Shown one piece after another: positions 1-7,049 of a stretch of DNA of 13,152 nucleotides (positions are counted from its first letter, which is position 1; each line of letters opens with the position of its first letter). The position numbers were made by a program, and so were the translations under genes. Origin of the DNA: Yimella sp. (GTDB lineage: Bacteria; Actinomycetota; Actinomycetes; Actinomycetales; Dermatophilaceae). Under the pieces are notes generated by a model, which did no database searches, was not told where the DNA came from, and saw only the letters and a program-made list of their open reading frames with translations. The stretch spans positions 1-13,152 of the forward strand of contig JASLFY010000115.1 in NCBI GenBank assembly GCA_030150425.1. The letters run 5' to 3'.

Positions 1-1187
1 CCGGTCTCGGTCTGCCACCAGTTGTCGATCACCGGAACGCCCAGCTTGTCGGTGGCCCACTGCCAGGTGTCCGGGTCGAGCCGCTCCCCGGCGAGGAAGA
101 GTGCTCGGAGCGAGGAGAGGTCGTGGTCCGCCATCAGCGCACCCTCCGGGTCCTCCTTCTTGATCGCCCGGAACGCCGTCGGGGCGGTGAACAGCGCCTT
201 CACCCGGTGGTCGGCGATGATGCGCCAGAACGTCGAGGCGTCAGGGGTACCAACGGGTTTGCCCTCGAACAGCACGGTCGTGCAGCCGGCCACCAGTGGC
301 CCGTAGACGATGTACGAGTGGCCGACGACCCAGCCCACGTCACTGGCCGTGAACCACACGTCGCCCGGCTGCATTCCGTAGACGTTCGTCATCGACCACT
401 GCAACGCGACCGCGTAGCCACCGTGGTCACGGACGACACCCTTCGGCTTGCCGGTGGTGCCGGAGGTGTAGAGAACGTAGAGCGGATCTGTGGCAGCTAC
501 GGCGACACACTCACCGGGCAGCACCGCGTCCGGCTTCATCGCGGTCGCCCAGTCGATGTCGCGCTCCCCCAGCTCGGCCGTGACCTGCGGTCGCTGGACG
601 AACAGCACGTGGTCGGGGCGGTGGGTGCTGCGCTCGATGGCCTCGTCGACCATCGGCTTGTACGGCACCACCCGGCTGCGCTCCACGCCGCACGACGCCG
701 TGACGACCACCGTCGGCCGGGCGTCGTCGATCCGCGCCGCCAGCTCCGCCGGCGCGAAACCACCGAACACGACGGAGTGCACCGCGCCGATCCGGGCGCA
801 GGCCAGCATCGTGATCACGGCCTCGGGGATCATCGGGAGGTAGATGACCACCCGGTCACCGCGCTGCACACCCAGCGCCTTCAGCACCCCCGCCGCACGA
901 CCGACCAGGTCGAGCAGTTCGGCGTACGTGTACTGCTGCACGGTGTCGGTCACCGGGCTGTCGTGGATGAGCGCGAGCTGGTCCGCGCGACCGCCGATCA
1001 CGTGGCGGTCGAGCGCGTTGAAACAGATGTTGGTGGTGGCTTCCGGGTACCAGCGGTACAGCGACGCCCGGCTGTCGTCCAGCGCCCGCCGCGGCTTCTT
1101 CATCCAGTGGACGGCTCGCGCGGCGTCGAGCCAGAAGCCCTCCGGGTCGGCCATGCTGCGGCTGTACGTGTCGGCGTAGTCACCCAT
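1..1187 (-). CDS. prpE: Propionyl-CoA synthetase (propionate-CoA ligase), C-terminus beyond window
   Basis: AMP-forming acyl-CoA synthetase that activates propionate (or another short acid) with ATP and CoA in the cytoplasm. About 395 N-terminal residues are present. The adenylation P-loop YTSGTTGKPKG lies at residues 240-250 and is followed by VVRDHGGYAVAL, which is typical of PrpE and less so of acetyl-CoA synthetase. The A5 motif WWQTET lies at the window edge. The C-terminal lid with the catalytic, acetylatable lysine is outside. The family is usually about 620-650 aa, so roughly 60% is seen. The ATG at 1187 gives MGDYADTYSRSMADPEGFW, which fits the family N-terminus; no clear Shine-Dalgarno precedes it. 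It starts 36 bp after the thiD stop on the same strand, so co-transcription is possible. Acetyl-CoA synthetase or another short-chain ligase is the main alternative. Confidence 0.88.
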   Translation of the reverse strand, partial: MGDYADTYSRSMADPEGFWLDAARAVHWMKKPRRALDDSRASLYRWYPEATTNICFNALDRHVIGGRADQLALIHDSPVTDTVQQYTYAELLDLVGRAAGVLKALGVQRGDRVVIYLPMIPEAVITMLACARIGAVHSVVFGGFAPAELAARIDDARPTVVVTASCGVERSRVVPYKPMVDEAIERSTHRPDHVLFVQRPQVTAELGERDIDWATAMKPDAVLPGECVAVAATDPLYVLYTSGTTGKPKGVVRDHGGYAVALQWSMTNVYGMQPGDVWFTASDVGWVVGHSYIVYGPLVAGCTTVLFEGKPVGTPDASTFWRIIADHRVKALFTAPTAFRAIKKEDPEGALMADHDLSSLRALFLAGERLDPDTWQWATDKLGVPVIDNWWQTET

Positions 1188-1223
1188 GGGCCGATTCTGG
1201 CATCCGTCCACCGTCCAGGCCGG

Positions 1224-2042
1224 TCACCACCACTCGTGGAAGTGGTGGACCGGACCGGCCCCGGCGCCGATCGACAGGTCGTCGGCCCGCTCCAGCGCGC
1301 GGGTGAGCCAGTCCTTGCCGTCCCGCACCGCCGTCGCCCAGCCGTCGCCCCGCGGGCCCAGGGCGGCCAGCGCCGCCGACAACGAACACCCGGTGCCGTG
1401 GGTGTTTCCGGTCGGGACCCATCGGCCGGGAAATCGGTACGACCCGTGGGAGTCGACCAGGACGTCGACCGGCGCGTCGGCCCGATGTCCTCCGGTGAGC
1501 AGCACGGCGTCCACGCCGTACGACTGCCGGATCAGGTTCGCCTGCTCCACCGTCGCCGCCTCGTCGCGGGCCGGCGCGTGACCGCTGAGCACGGCGGCCT
1601 CGGCGAGATTGGGCGTGACCAGATCGACGACTCCGAGCATTCCGCGCAGCGCGTCGAGGCCGGCGTCGTCCAGCAGCCCCGCTCCGCTCGTGGATCGCAG
1701 CACGGGATCGACGACGATCGGGATCCCTTGTGCGGCAAGCGATTCGAGCACCGGACGGACGACATCGACGACTGCGCCTGAGCCGAGCATCCCCACCTTG
1801 ACGGCGTCGATCCGCAGGTCCGAGGTCACCGACGTCAACTGCTCGCGCACGATCGCCGGCGGGAGCGGATGCACCGCCTGCACCCCCAGGGTGTTCTGCG
1901 CCGTCACCGCGGTCACGACCGTGGCCGCGTACGCCCCCAGCGCCGCGCACGTCTTCAGGTCGGCCTGGATCCCCGCACCCGCGCTCGGATCACTGCCGGC
2001 GATGGTGAGAACGACCGGTGGACGGCCCGCTGGTTGCCCCAT
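1224..2042 (-). CDS. thiD: Hydroxymethylpyrimidine/phosphomethylpyrimidine kinase ThiD
   Basis: Cytoplasmic ribokinase-fold enzyme that phosphorylates HMP to HMP-P and then HMP-PP, the pyrimidine half of thiamine. It has 272 aa, normal for the family. Visible signatures: TIAGSDPSAGAGIQADLK at residues 13-30 (substrate end), VKVGML 81-86, VDPVL 111-115, TPNLAEA 143-149, LLTGGH 181-186 and the anion-hole motif GTGCS 216-220 near the C-terminus. The gene is divergent from thiC across the TPP riboswitch. No Shine-Dalgarno precedes the ATG, but a TANNNT hexamer (TACCGT) ends 8 nt upstream of it, suggesting a leaderless mRNA. The product supplies ThiE, encoded at the other end of the divergent thi operon. 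No domain fusion or defect is seen. Confidence 0.96.
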   Translation of the reverse strand: MGQPAGRPPVVLTIAGSDPSAGAGIQADLKTCAALGAYAATVVTAVTAQNTLGVQAVHPLPPAIVREQLTSVTSDLRIDAVKVGMLGSGAVVDVVRPVLESLAAQGIPIVVDPVLRSTSGAGLLDDAGLDALRGMLGVVDLVTPNLAEAAVLSGHAPARDEAATVEQANLIRQSYGVDAVLLTGGHRADAPVDVLVDSHGSYRFPGRWVPTGNTHGTGCSLSAALAALGPRGDGWATAVRDGKDWLTRALERADDLSIGAGAGPVHHFHEWW

Positions 2043-2050
2043 GACCCAGC

Positions 2051-2056
2051 ACGGTA
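2051..2056 (-). promoter_or_regulatory. Putative -10 box of thiD (leaderless start)
   Basis: On the minus strand TACCGT (TANNNT consensus) is followed after 8 nt by the thiD ATG, placing the transcription start at or next to the start codon. No convincing -35 hexamer is seen. This is pattern matching only, but it agrees with the absence of a Shine-Dalgarno sequence for thiD. Confidence 0.35.
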
Positions 2057-2067
2057 GCGGCCTGGGT

Positions 2068-2073
2068 TACGGT
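2068..2073 (+). promoter_or_regulatory. Putative -10 box of the thiC riboswitch transcript
   Basis: TACGGT matches TANNNT and lies about 7-9 nt before the 5' end of the TPP aptamer, the distance expected if transcription starts at the aptamer. No good -35 is visible. It lies 12 bp from the putative thiD -10 on the other strand, so the two promoters would overlap. Confidence 0.35.
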
Positions 2074-2077
2074 GATC

Positions 2078-2172
2078 ACACCACACGGGAGCCCTCGGCA
2101 GAGGGCTGAGATCGAGCTGACGCCGCTCGGACCGTCCGAACCTGCCCGGGTCATTCCGGCGAAGGAAGTGAG
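2078..2172 (+). promoter_or_regulatory. TPP riboswitch (THI element) upstream of thiC
   Basis: Conserved THI-box elements appear in order: ACGGGAGCCC at the 5' side, a GCCCTC/GAGGGC hairpin, the invariant CTGAGA at 2106-2111, a variable stem CGAGC...GCTCG (2113-2129), then GAACCTG and CCGGGTCAT..CCGGCGAAGGAA at the 3' side (about 2138-2167). TPP binding is known to repress the downstream gene. The aptamer ends directly against the thiC Shine-Dalgarno AGGAG (2171-2175), and there is no room for an intrinsic terminator before the ATG. Control at translation initiation is therefore the likely mode. The exact P1 boundaries are approximate, because pairing of the terminal stem beyond CAC/GTG is weak by eye. 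Confidence 0.95.
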
Positions 2173-2175
2173 GAG
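2171..2175 (+). promoter_or_regulatory. Shine-Dalgarno of thiC, adjoining the riboswitch
   Basis: AGGAG sits 7 nt upstream of the ATG at 2183 and abuts the 3' strand of the aptamer's closing stem. It fixes the thiC start. The longer in-frame extension from GTG 2072 would run through the aptamer and is rejected. Confidence 0.8.
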
Positions 2176-2182
2176 TTCTCGC

Positions 2183-3889
2183 ATGGTCGAGATTCACCCG
2201 CAGCACACCGTCCACCACCTTTCCGACGGCGAGATCCGGGTGCCGGTCACCGCCATCTCGTTGGCCGATTCTCCCGACGGCAGCCCCAACCCCGACGTCC
2301 ACGTCTACCGAACCACCGGCCCGGAAGCAGACCCGGCCGTCGGCCTCCCCGCTCTGCGCGCGGACTGGATCCTGGGCCGCGACGACGTGGAGCCGTACGC
2401 CGGACGCGCACGGGCGTTGCAGGACGACGGCCGCGCCGCCACGCGCCGTGGATCCGCCTCCGAGGAGTGGCGGGGCGAACGGCGAAACCCGTTGCGCGGC
2501 AAGCCCGGCCGGACCGTCACCCAGCTGCACTACGCCCGGCAGCACCGGATCACCCCGGAGATGCGTTTCGTCGCGCTGCGCGAGGGGGTCGACGTCGAAC
2601 TGGTCCGCTCCGAGGTCGCCGCAGGACGCGCGATCATCCCGGCGAACATCAACCACCCGGAGGCCGAGCCGATGATCATCGGTCGCCGGTTCCTCACCAA
2701 GGTCAACGCCAACATCGGCAACTCGGCCGTCACGTCGTCCATCGCCGAGGAGGTCGCCAAGCTCGGATGGGCGACTCGGTGGGGTGCGGACACCGTGATG
2801 GACCTGTCGACCGGGGACGACATCCACACCACCCGGGACTGGATCGTGCGCAACGCGCCGGTGCCGATCGGCACGGTGCCGATCTACCAGGCCCTGGAGA
2901 AGGTCGACGGCCGCGCCGAGGACCTGACCTGGGAGGTGTTCCGCGACACCGTGATCGAGCAGGCGGAGCAGGGCGTCGACTACATGACAATCCACGCCGG
3001 GGTGCTGTTGCGCTACGTGCCGCTGACCGCGCAACGGGTCACCGGGATCGTGTCCCGGGGCGGCTCGATCATGGCCGGGTGGTGCCTGGCCCACCACGAG
3101 GAGTCGTTCCTCTACACCCACTTCGACGACCTCTGCGAGATCTTCGCGCAGTACGACATCGCGTTCAGCCTGGGCGACGGACTGCGCCCGGGCAGCGTCG
3201 CCGACGCGAACGACGAGGCGCAGCTCGCCGAGCTGCGCACCCTCGCCGAACTGACCGAACGCGCGTGGGCGTACGACGTCCAGGTCATGGTGGAGGGCCC
3301 GGGCCACGTGCCGCTGCACCTCGTCGCGCAGAACGTCGAGCTGCAGCAGGAGTGGTGCCACGGCGCGCCGTTCTACACGCTCGGTCCGCTGGTCACCGAC
3401 ATCGCTCCCGGCTACGACCACATCACCTCCGCGATCGGCGCCGCGGTCATCGCGCAGCACGGCACCGCGATGCTCTGCTACGTCACCCCGAAGGAGCATC
3501 TCGGGCTGCCGAACCGGGACGACGTGAAGACCGGGGTGATCACGTACAAGATCGCGGCGCACGCCGCGGACGTCGCCAAGGGCCACCCCGGCGCGCGACT
3601 GCGCGACGACGCCCTGAGCAAGGCCCGTTTCGAGTTCCGTTGGAACGACCAGTTCGCGCTCGGCCTCGACCCCGACACCGCGATCGCGTTCCACGACGAG
3701 ACGTTGCCGGCCGAGAACGCGAAGACCGCCCATTTCTGCTCGATGTGCGGTCCGAAGTTCTGCTCGATGCGGATCAGCCAGGACATCCGCGACCGCCACG
3801 GCGCACAGTTGCGGGCCGACCTGGACGTCAAGTCGCGCGAGTTCCTCGACCTCGGCGCCACGGTCTACGTCGAACAACCCGGCCGATGA
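2183..3889 (+). CDS. thiC: Phosphomethylpyrimidine synthase ThiC
   Basis: Non-canonical radical SAM enzyme that rearranges aminoimidazole ribotide to HMP-P, the pyrimidine precursor of thiamine. It has 568 aa, within the usual bacterial range. The iron-sulfur motif C-X2-C-X4-C (CSMCGPKFC) lies at residues 519-527. Other family blocks are RNPLRGKPGRTVTQLHYAR, IIPANINHPE, KVNANIGNS, WGADTVMDLSTG, TIHAGV, SRGGSIMAGWC, FSLGDGLRPGS, VMVEGPGH and YVTPKEHLGLP. ATG 2183 has an AGGAG at 7 nt spacing and follows a TPP riboswitch, which should repress it when thiamine diphosphate is abundant. Its stop overlaps the start of the transporter gene (ATGA), implying translational coupling. There is no frameshift or missing motif. 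Confidence 0.98.
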   Translation: MVEIHPQHTVHHLSDGEIRVPVTAISLADSPDGSPNPDVHVYRTTGPEADPAVGLPALRADWILGRDDVEPYAGRARALQDDGRAATRRGSASEEWRGERRNPLRGKPGRTVTQLHYARQHRITPEMRFVALREGVDVELVRSEVAAGRAIIPANINHPEAEPMIIGRRFLTKVNANIGNSAVTSSIAEEVAKLGWATRWGADTVMDLSTGDDIHTTRDWIVRNAPVPIGTVPIYQALEKVDGRAEDLTWEVFRDTVIEQAEQGVDYMTIHAGVLLRYVPLTAQRVTGIVSRGGSIMAGWCLAHHEESFLYTHFDDLCEIFAQYDIAFSLGDGLRPGSVADANDEAQLAELRTLAELTERAWAYDVQVMVEGPGHVPLHLVAQNVELQQEWCHGAPFYTLGPLVTDIAPGYDHITSAIGAAVIAQHGTAMLCYVTPKEHLGLPNRDDVKTGVITYKIAAHAADVAKGHPGARLRDDALSKARFEFRWNDQFALGLDPDTAIAFHDETLPAENAKTAHFCSMCGPKFCSMRISQDIRDRHGAQLRADLDVKSREFLDLGATVYVEQPGR

Positions 3890-5133
3890 CCGCGGTGTTC
3901 GCCGCCCGCGAACACCACCCCGCAACCGCACAGCGCCAGGCAGCGCTGCGCGGCGGTGTCGTGGGCAATTACGTCGATCAACTGCACATCTTCGCTCCCC
4001 TGCTGGTGTTGACCCCCGCGCTGCCTGCGGTGGTGGGCGGTGGCGCGCGGGTCGTCACCGGGTCGCTCGTAGTGTTGGCGATGCTGCTGGGGCGGCCGGT
4101 CGGAGCGCTGCTCTTCGGACCACTCGGCGATCGGTACGGCCGGACCCGCACCACGGCGGTGGCCATCTGCGGCACCGCCGGCTGCTCGGCCGCGATCGCG
4201 CTCACCCCGACCCACGAGGTCATCGGGGCGGCGGCCCTCTGGTGGATCCTCGCGCTGCGGTTCCTGGGAGGGGTGTTCGTCGCCGGTGAGTACTCGGCCG
4301 CCATCCCGCTCGCGATGGAGTGGTCATCGCCGCAGCGCCAGGGTCTGGTGTCCGGGGCGATCATGGCGATGGCTCCACTGGCGCAGGCGACGCTCGGGCT
4401 GGCGGCGTGGCTGTTGCTGCGCGTCGACCCGCAGGCGTACGGCGCGTGGGGCTGGCGCATTCCGTTCCTGATGAGCGCCGCCGCGTCGATCGGGCTGCTG
4501 GTCTTCTACCGTCGCCGGGTCGCCGATCACGCGCCGCCGGCCGAACGTCGGCCGGGCCTCGGCGCCCTCCTTCTCGGCCCCCACCGCCACGTCTTCGGGC
4601 AACTGTTCGGGCTGATGACCGGGCTGTGGTTGCTGACCAACATGACCGTGATCGCGCTGCCCGCGCGTCTGCACCTGCCCGCCGCCCAGTTGCCCGCGGC
4701 ACTGGCCGCGGCCGCCGTGGTGCAGGCGGCCGCGATGGCGGCCGCCGGACACCTGTGGACGGGGCTGGGCAGTCGCCGCTTCTTCCGCATCGCCGGAGTG
4801 ACGAGTGCGGTGTTCGCCCCCGCGGTGTGGCTGCTGACCGTCGGCCTGCACGGTCTGGCCGCCGTGGCACTCTCGGCGGGTCTGCTCCAGGCGGTGGCGG
4901 TCAGCGCGTACGGCCCGATCGGCGCCCATCTGAGCAACGGTTTCCCGGCGCAGATCCGCTCCACGGGCTACGGCGCGGCGTACAGCCTGTCGATCGTGGT
5001 GCCGGCGCTGCACCCGTTCTACCTGCCGTGGCTGGGCCGCACCGTCGGCGACCGTACGGCGGTGATCGGGCTCCTGGTGGTCGGTGGGCTGCTCGTGGCG
5101 GCCTGCGGCAGACCGGCGCCGGTCCATGACTGA
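3886..5133 (+). CDS. MFS transporter (metabolite:H+ symporter type), candidate thiamine-precursor importer
   Basis: A 415-aa polytopic membrane protein with roughly 12 hydrophobic segments. The MFS motif A, GPLGDRYGRTR (residues 78-88), lies between TM2 and TM3. FLGGVFVAGEYSAAIPLAMEW (127-146), WGWRIPF (188-194) and FPAQIRSTGYGAAYS (353-367) resemble the metabolite:H+ symporter group (ProP/KgtP/ShiA relatives). Its start overlaps the thiC stop (ATGA), and its end overlaps the next start by 8 nt, so it is made with ThiC, ThiM and ThiE under the TPP riboswitch. From this context it most likely imports hydroxyethylthiazole, HMP or thiamine; the substrate cannot be read from sequence. It is slightly shorter than usual for the group. 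The motifs do not match the known thiamine transporter families ThiT, PnuT or the ThiBPQ/CytX systems. Confidence 0.9.
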   Translation: MTAVFAAREHHPATAQRQAALRGGVVGNYVDQLHIFAPLLVLTPALPAVVGGGARVVTGSLVVLAMLLGRPVGALLFGPLGDRYGRTRTTAVAICGTAGCSAAIALTPTHEVIGAAALWWILALRFLGGVFVAGEYSAAIPLAMEWSSPQRQGLVSGAIMAMAPLAQATLGLAAWLLLRVDPQAYGAWGWRIPFLMSAAASIGLLVFYRRRVADHAPPAERRPGLGALLLGPHRHVFGQLFGLMTGLWLLTNMTVIALPARLHLPAAQLPAALAAAAVVQAAAMAAAGHLWTGLGSRRFFRIAGVTSAVFAPAVWLLTVGLHGLAAVALSAGLLQAVAVSAYGPIGAHLSNGFPAQIRSTGYGAAYSLSIVVPALHPFYLPWLGRTVGDRTAVIGLLVVGGLLVAACGRPAPVHD

Positions 5134-5902
5134 GGTGGCGCAGGTGTTGTCCGCGCTCCGCGCGCGGCGCCCGCTGGTCCATTGCCTGACCGGGTCGGTC
5201 AGTGCACCCCTGGTGGCCGACGGTCTGCTCGCACTCGGCGCCCGCCCGATGGTCACCGCGACGATCGGCGAGGCCCCCGCCCTGGTCCGTACGGCCGACG
5301 CGCTGCTGGTGAATCTGGCGGCGCTCGGCGAGGAGACGCAGCGGGCGATCCTGCCGACGGTCGCCGCAGCCCGCGAGTCCGTCGTCCCGTGGGTTCTGGA
5401 TCCCGCCGTCGTCGGACCGACTCCGGTACGAACTCCCTTGGCGCACAACCTGACCCGGCTGCGCCCGGAGATCGTCCGAGGGAACGCCTCCGAGATCGCG
5501 GTCCTCGCCGGCGCGGCCACGACCGCACGCGGACCGGACGCGACCGTCACCGTCGAGTCGGCCGCCGATCGAGCGGACGCCCTGGCCCGCTCGCGGGAGA
5601 CCGTCGTCTCGGTGTCCGGCGCGGTCGACCTGGTCACCGACGGTGTCCGGCGGGTCCGGGTCGGCGGTGGTCATGAGTGGCTACCACTGGTCACCGGGAC
5701 CGGTTGCCTGCTCGGGGCGGTGACGGCGGCCTGCCGCGCGGTCGCCCCCTCGTTCGCCGCTGCAGCGGGCGCATGCCGGATCATCGCGGCCGCGGCCGAG
5801 CTGGCGGCACCACGCGCGCACGGCCCTGGCAGCTTCCGGACGGCGCTGGTCGACGCGCTGTTCGAACTGCAGCCCGATGACCTCGACCGGAACTCGCGAT
5901 GA
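5126..5902 (+). CDS. thiM: Hydroxyethylthiazole kinase ThiM
   Basis: Salvage enzyme that phosphorylates 4-methyl-5-(2-hydroxyethyl)thiazole to THZ-P for ThiE; cytoplasmic, ribokinase-like, usually a trimer. It has 258 aa, normal length. Family blocks: PLVHCLTGSVSAPLVADGLLALGA (residues 16-39), LDPAVVG 91-97, RGNASEI 118-124, SGAVDLVTDG 164-173 and GTGC 191-194 with the active-site cysteine. The first block departs from the common TN.V...AN pattern: TG and AD replace TN and AN, so the thiazole pocket may differ. ATG 5126 is chosen because homology starts there and it overlaps the transporter stop by 8 nt. The further upstream in-frame start (5084) would add unrelated sequence. It overlaps thiE by ATGA. 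Confidence 0.9.
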   Translation: MTEVAQVLSALRARRPLVHCLTGSVSAPLVADGLLALGARPMVTATIGEAPALVRTADALLVNLAALGEETQRAILPTVAAARESVVPWVLDPAVVGPTPVRTPLAHNLTRLRPEIVRGNASEIAVLAGAATTARGPDATVTVESAADRADALARSRETVVSVSGAVDLVTDGVRRVRVGGGHEWLPLVTGTGCLLGAVTAACRAVAPSFAAAAGACRIIAAAAELAAPRAHGPGSFRTALVDALFELQPDDLDRNSR

Positions 5903-6543
5903 AACCGCCGTTGGACCTGCGGTGCTACCTCGTCACCTCCGGAACGGACCGCCGTACGGTCGAGGTCGCGGCGCTCGCCGCTGCCGCCGGGGCCGGGGTG
6001 GTGCAGGTGCGGGCGAAGGAGTTGTCGACCCGCGCACTGCTCGACCTGTCGGTCGCGGTTGCCGAGGCCGTCGCGGACGTCGCACCGACGACGGTCGTGC
6101 TGGTCGACGACCGGGCGGACGTGGCGTACGCGGCGCGATCGCAGGGCGCGCCGGTGCACGGGGTGCATCTCGGAACCGACGACCTGCCGGCCCGGGCAGC
6201 GCGCCGGCTGCTGGGTCCCGACGCGATCATCGGCCTGACCACCGGGACCGTTGCGCTCGCCCGATGGGCCGACCGCCAGGCGGTGGACGTCGATTACGTC
6301 GGCGCCGGACCGCTGCGACCGACGCCGACCAAGGACTCGGGACGTCCACCGCTGGGTGTGGCCGGCTATCCGCCGATCGTCGCGGCGACCGCTCTGCCCG
6401 TGGTGGCGATCGGCGGGGTGACGCCGGCGGACGTGCCCGCGTTGCGGCGGGCCGGGGTGGCCGGGGTGGCCGTGGTGCGGGCCGTCATGGACGCGCCGGA
6501 CCCGGCGACCGTGGTGCGCGAGGTGCTCAGTACTCGCCCTTGA
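5899..6543 (+). CDS. thiE: Thiamine phosphate synthase ThiE
   Basis: Cytoplasmic TIM-barrel enzyme that couples HMP-PP with THZ-P to thiamine phosphate, the joining step of the pathway. It has 214 aa, full family length. Motifs: VQVRAKE 35-41 (usually QLR.K), DDRADVA 70-76 (usually NDR.D.A), GVHLG 88-92, IGLTT 111-115, DYVGAGPLRPTPTK 132-145 (pyrophosphate-binding region) and VAIGGV 169-174. It is the last gene of the riboswitch-controlled operon, and its ATG overlaps the thiM TGA. The 3' end overlaps the convergent unknown gene by 17 bp, so no terminator fits between them. TenI-like proteins share the fold, but the intact TPTK and DR motifs and the operon favour ThiE. Confidence 0.94.
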   Translation: MKPPLDLRCYLVTSGTDRRTVEVAALAAAAGAGVVQVRAKELSTRALLDLSVAVAEAVADVAPTTVVLVDDRADVAYAARSQGAPVHGVHLGTDDLPARAARRLLGPDAIIGLTTGTVALARWADRQAVDVDYVGAGPLRPTPTKDSGRPPLGVAGYPPIVAATALPVVAIGGVTPADVPALRRAGVAGVAVVRAVMDAPDPATVVREVLSTRP

Positions 6544-6988
6544 CCACGAAGTAGGACCCGCGGATCTCACCGGCCAGCTTCGACTTCTGCCGTGCCCACT
6601 TGAACGCGGACAGCTCGGGCGGCGGCTCCATGCCCTCGGACAGCTTGAATCCGACGGCCCGCTTGCCACCGTCGGCCACGGTGTAGAGCACGTTGATCGC
6701 CAGGCCGGACTGGTAGAAGACGTGGACCCAGTGGATGCCGTCGACGTCGCAGACCGCGGCCTGCAGCGGCGGCGAGGCGATCTCGATACCGCGCTCGTCG
6801 TGCAGCACCTTGCTCACCCAGGCGACCGTCTCGGGCACGTCGGCGGCGGCGTCGACGGTGAAGTCGTGGTCGTACTTGGTCTTGAAGTAGCGGGCCTCGT
6901 TGGCCCGCAGGCCGGCGAGCGCGTCGGCCACCGGCGAGGACTCCAGCCCCTCGGTGGAGACGTTCTTGAAATCGACGACCTGACCCAT
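6527..6988 (-). CDS. Conserved-looking protein of unknown function, divergent from alkB
   Basis: I do not recognise this 153-aa protein. It appears soluble: no signal peptide and no transmembrane segment. It has a mixed charged composition, with aromatic-rich blocks YFKTKYDHDFTVD (residues 34-46), DGIHWVHVFYQSG (83-95) and IRGSYFVVKGEY at the C-terminus, which would suit a small alpha+beta fold. The single cysteine is C80. It is real by coding evidence: GC3 bias, a Shine-Dalgarno AGGAG 6 nt before ATG 6988, and a consensus-like promoter (TTGACA/TAAAGT) in the region shared with alkB. The 3' end overlaps thiE tail to tail by 17 bp. By position it may be co-regulated with alkane oxidation. No function is claimed. 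Confidence 0.8.
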   Translation of the reverse strand: MGQVVDFKNVSTEGLESSPVADALAGLRANEARYFKTKYDHDFTVDAAADVPETVAWVSKVLHDERGIEIASPPLQAAVCDVDGIHWVHVFYQSGLAINVLYTVADGGKRAVGFKLSEGMEPPPELSAFKWARQKSKLAGEIRGSYFVVKGEY

Positions 6989-7049
6989 CGGACTCTCCTG
7001 ACTCGTACGGACGCGCCGACTCTACCCGCGGACAGACCCTTGACGATCA

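Noticed and set aside
123..1781. Plus-strand open frame opposite prpE and thiD
   Set aside because: His/Arg/Val-rich shadow translation; the opposite strand has clear PrpE and ThiD motifs.
2127..2139. Perfect palindrome TCGGAC-C-GTCCGA upstream of thiC
   Set aside because: It lies inside the TPP aptamer and is explained by the riboswitch sequence; not treated as a separate operator.
2072..2182. In-frame upstream GTG start for thiC
   Set aside because: It lies inside the TPP riboswitch; ATG 2183 has a proper Shine-Dalgarno.
2467..3885. In-frame upstream extension of the transporter reading through thiC
   Set aside because: The extension is an Arg/Pro-rich out-of-frame reading of thiC; MFS homology begins just after ATG 3886.
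1955..3931. Long open frame on the minus strand opposite thiC (about 650 codons)
   Set aside because: It is antisense to ThiC, which has all family motifs. The translation is Arg/Val/Asp-rich shadow sequence typical of high-GC DNA, with no recognisable domain.
4324..5637. Minus-strand open frame opposite the transporter and thiM
   Set aside because: Arg/Gln/His-rich shadow sequence without motifs, antisense to two clear genes.
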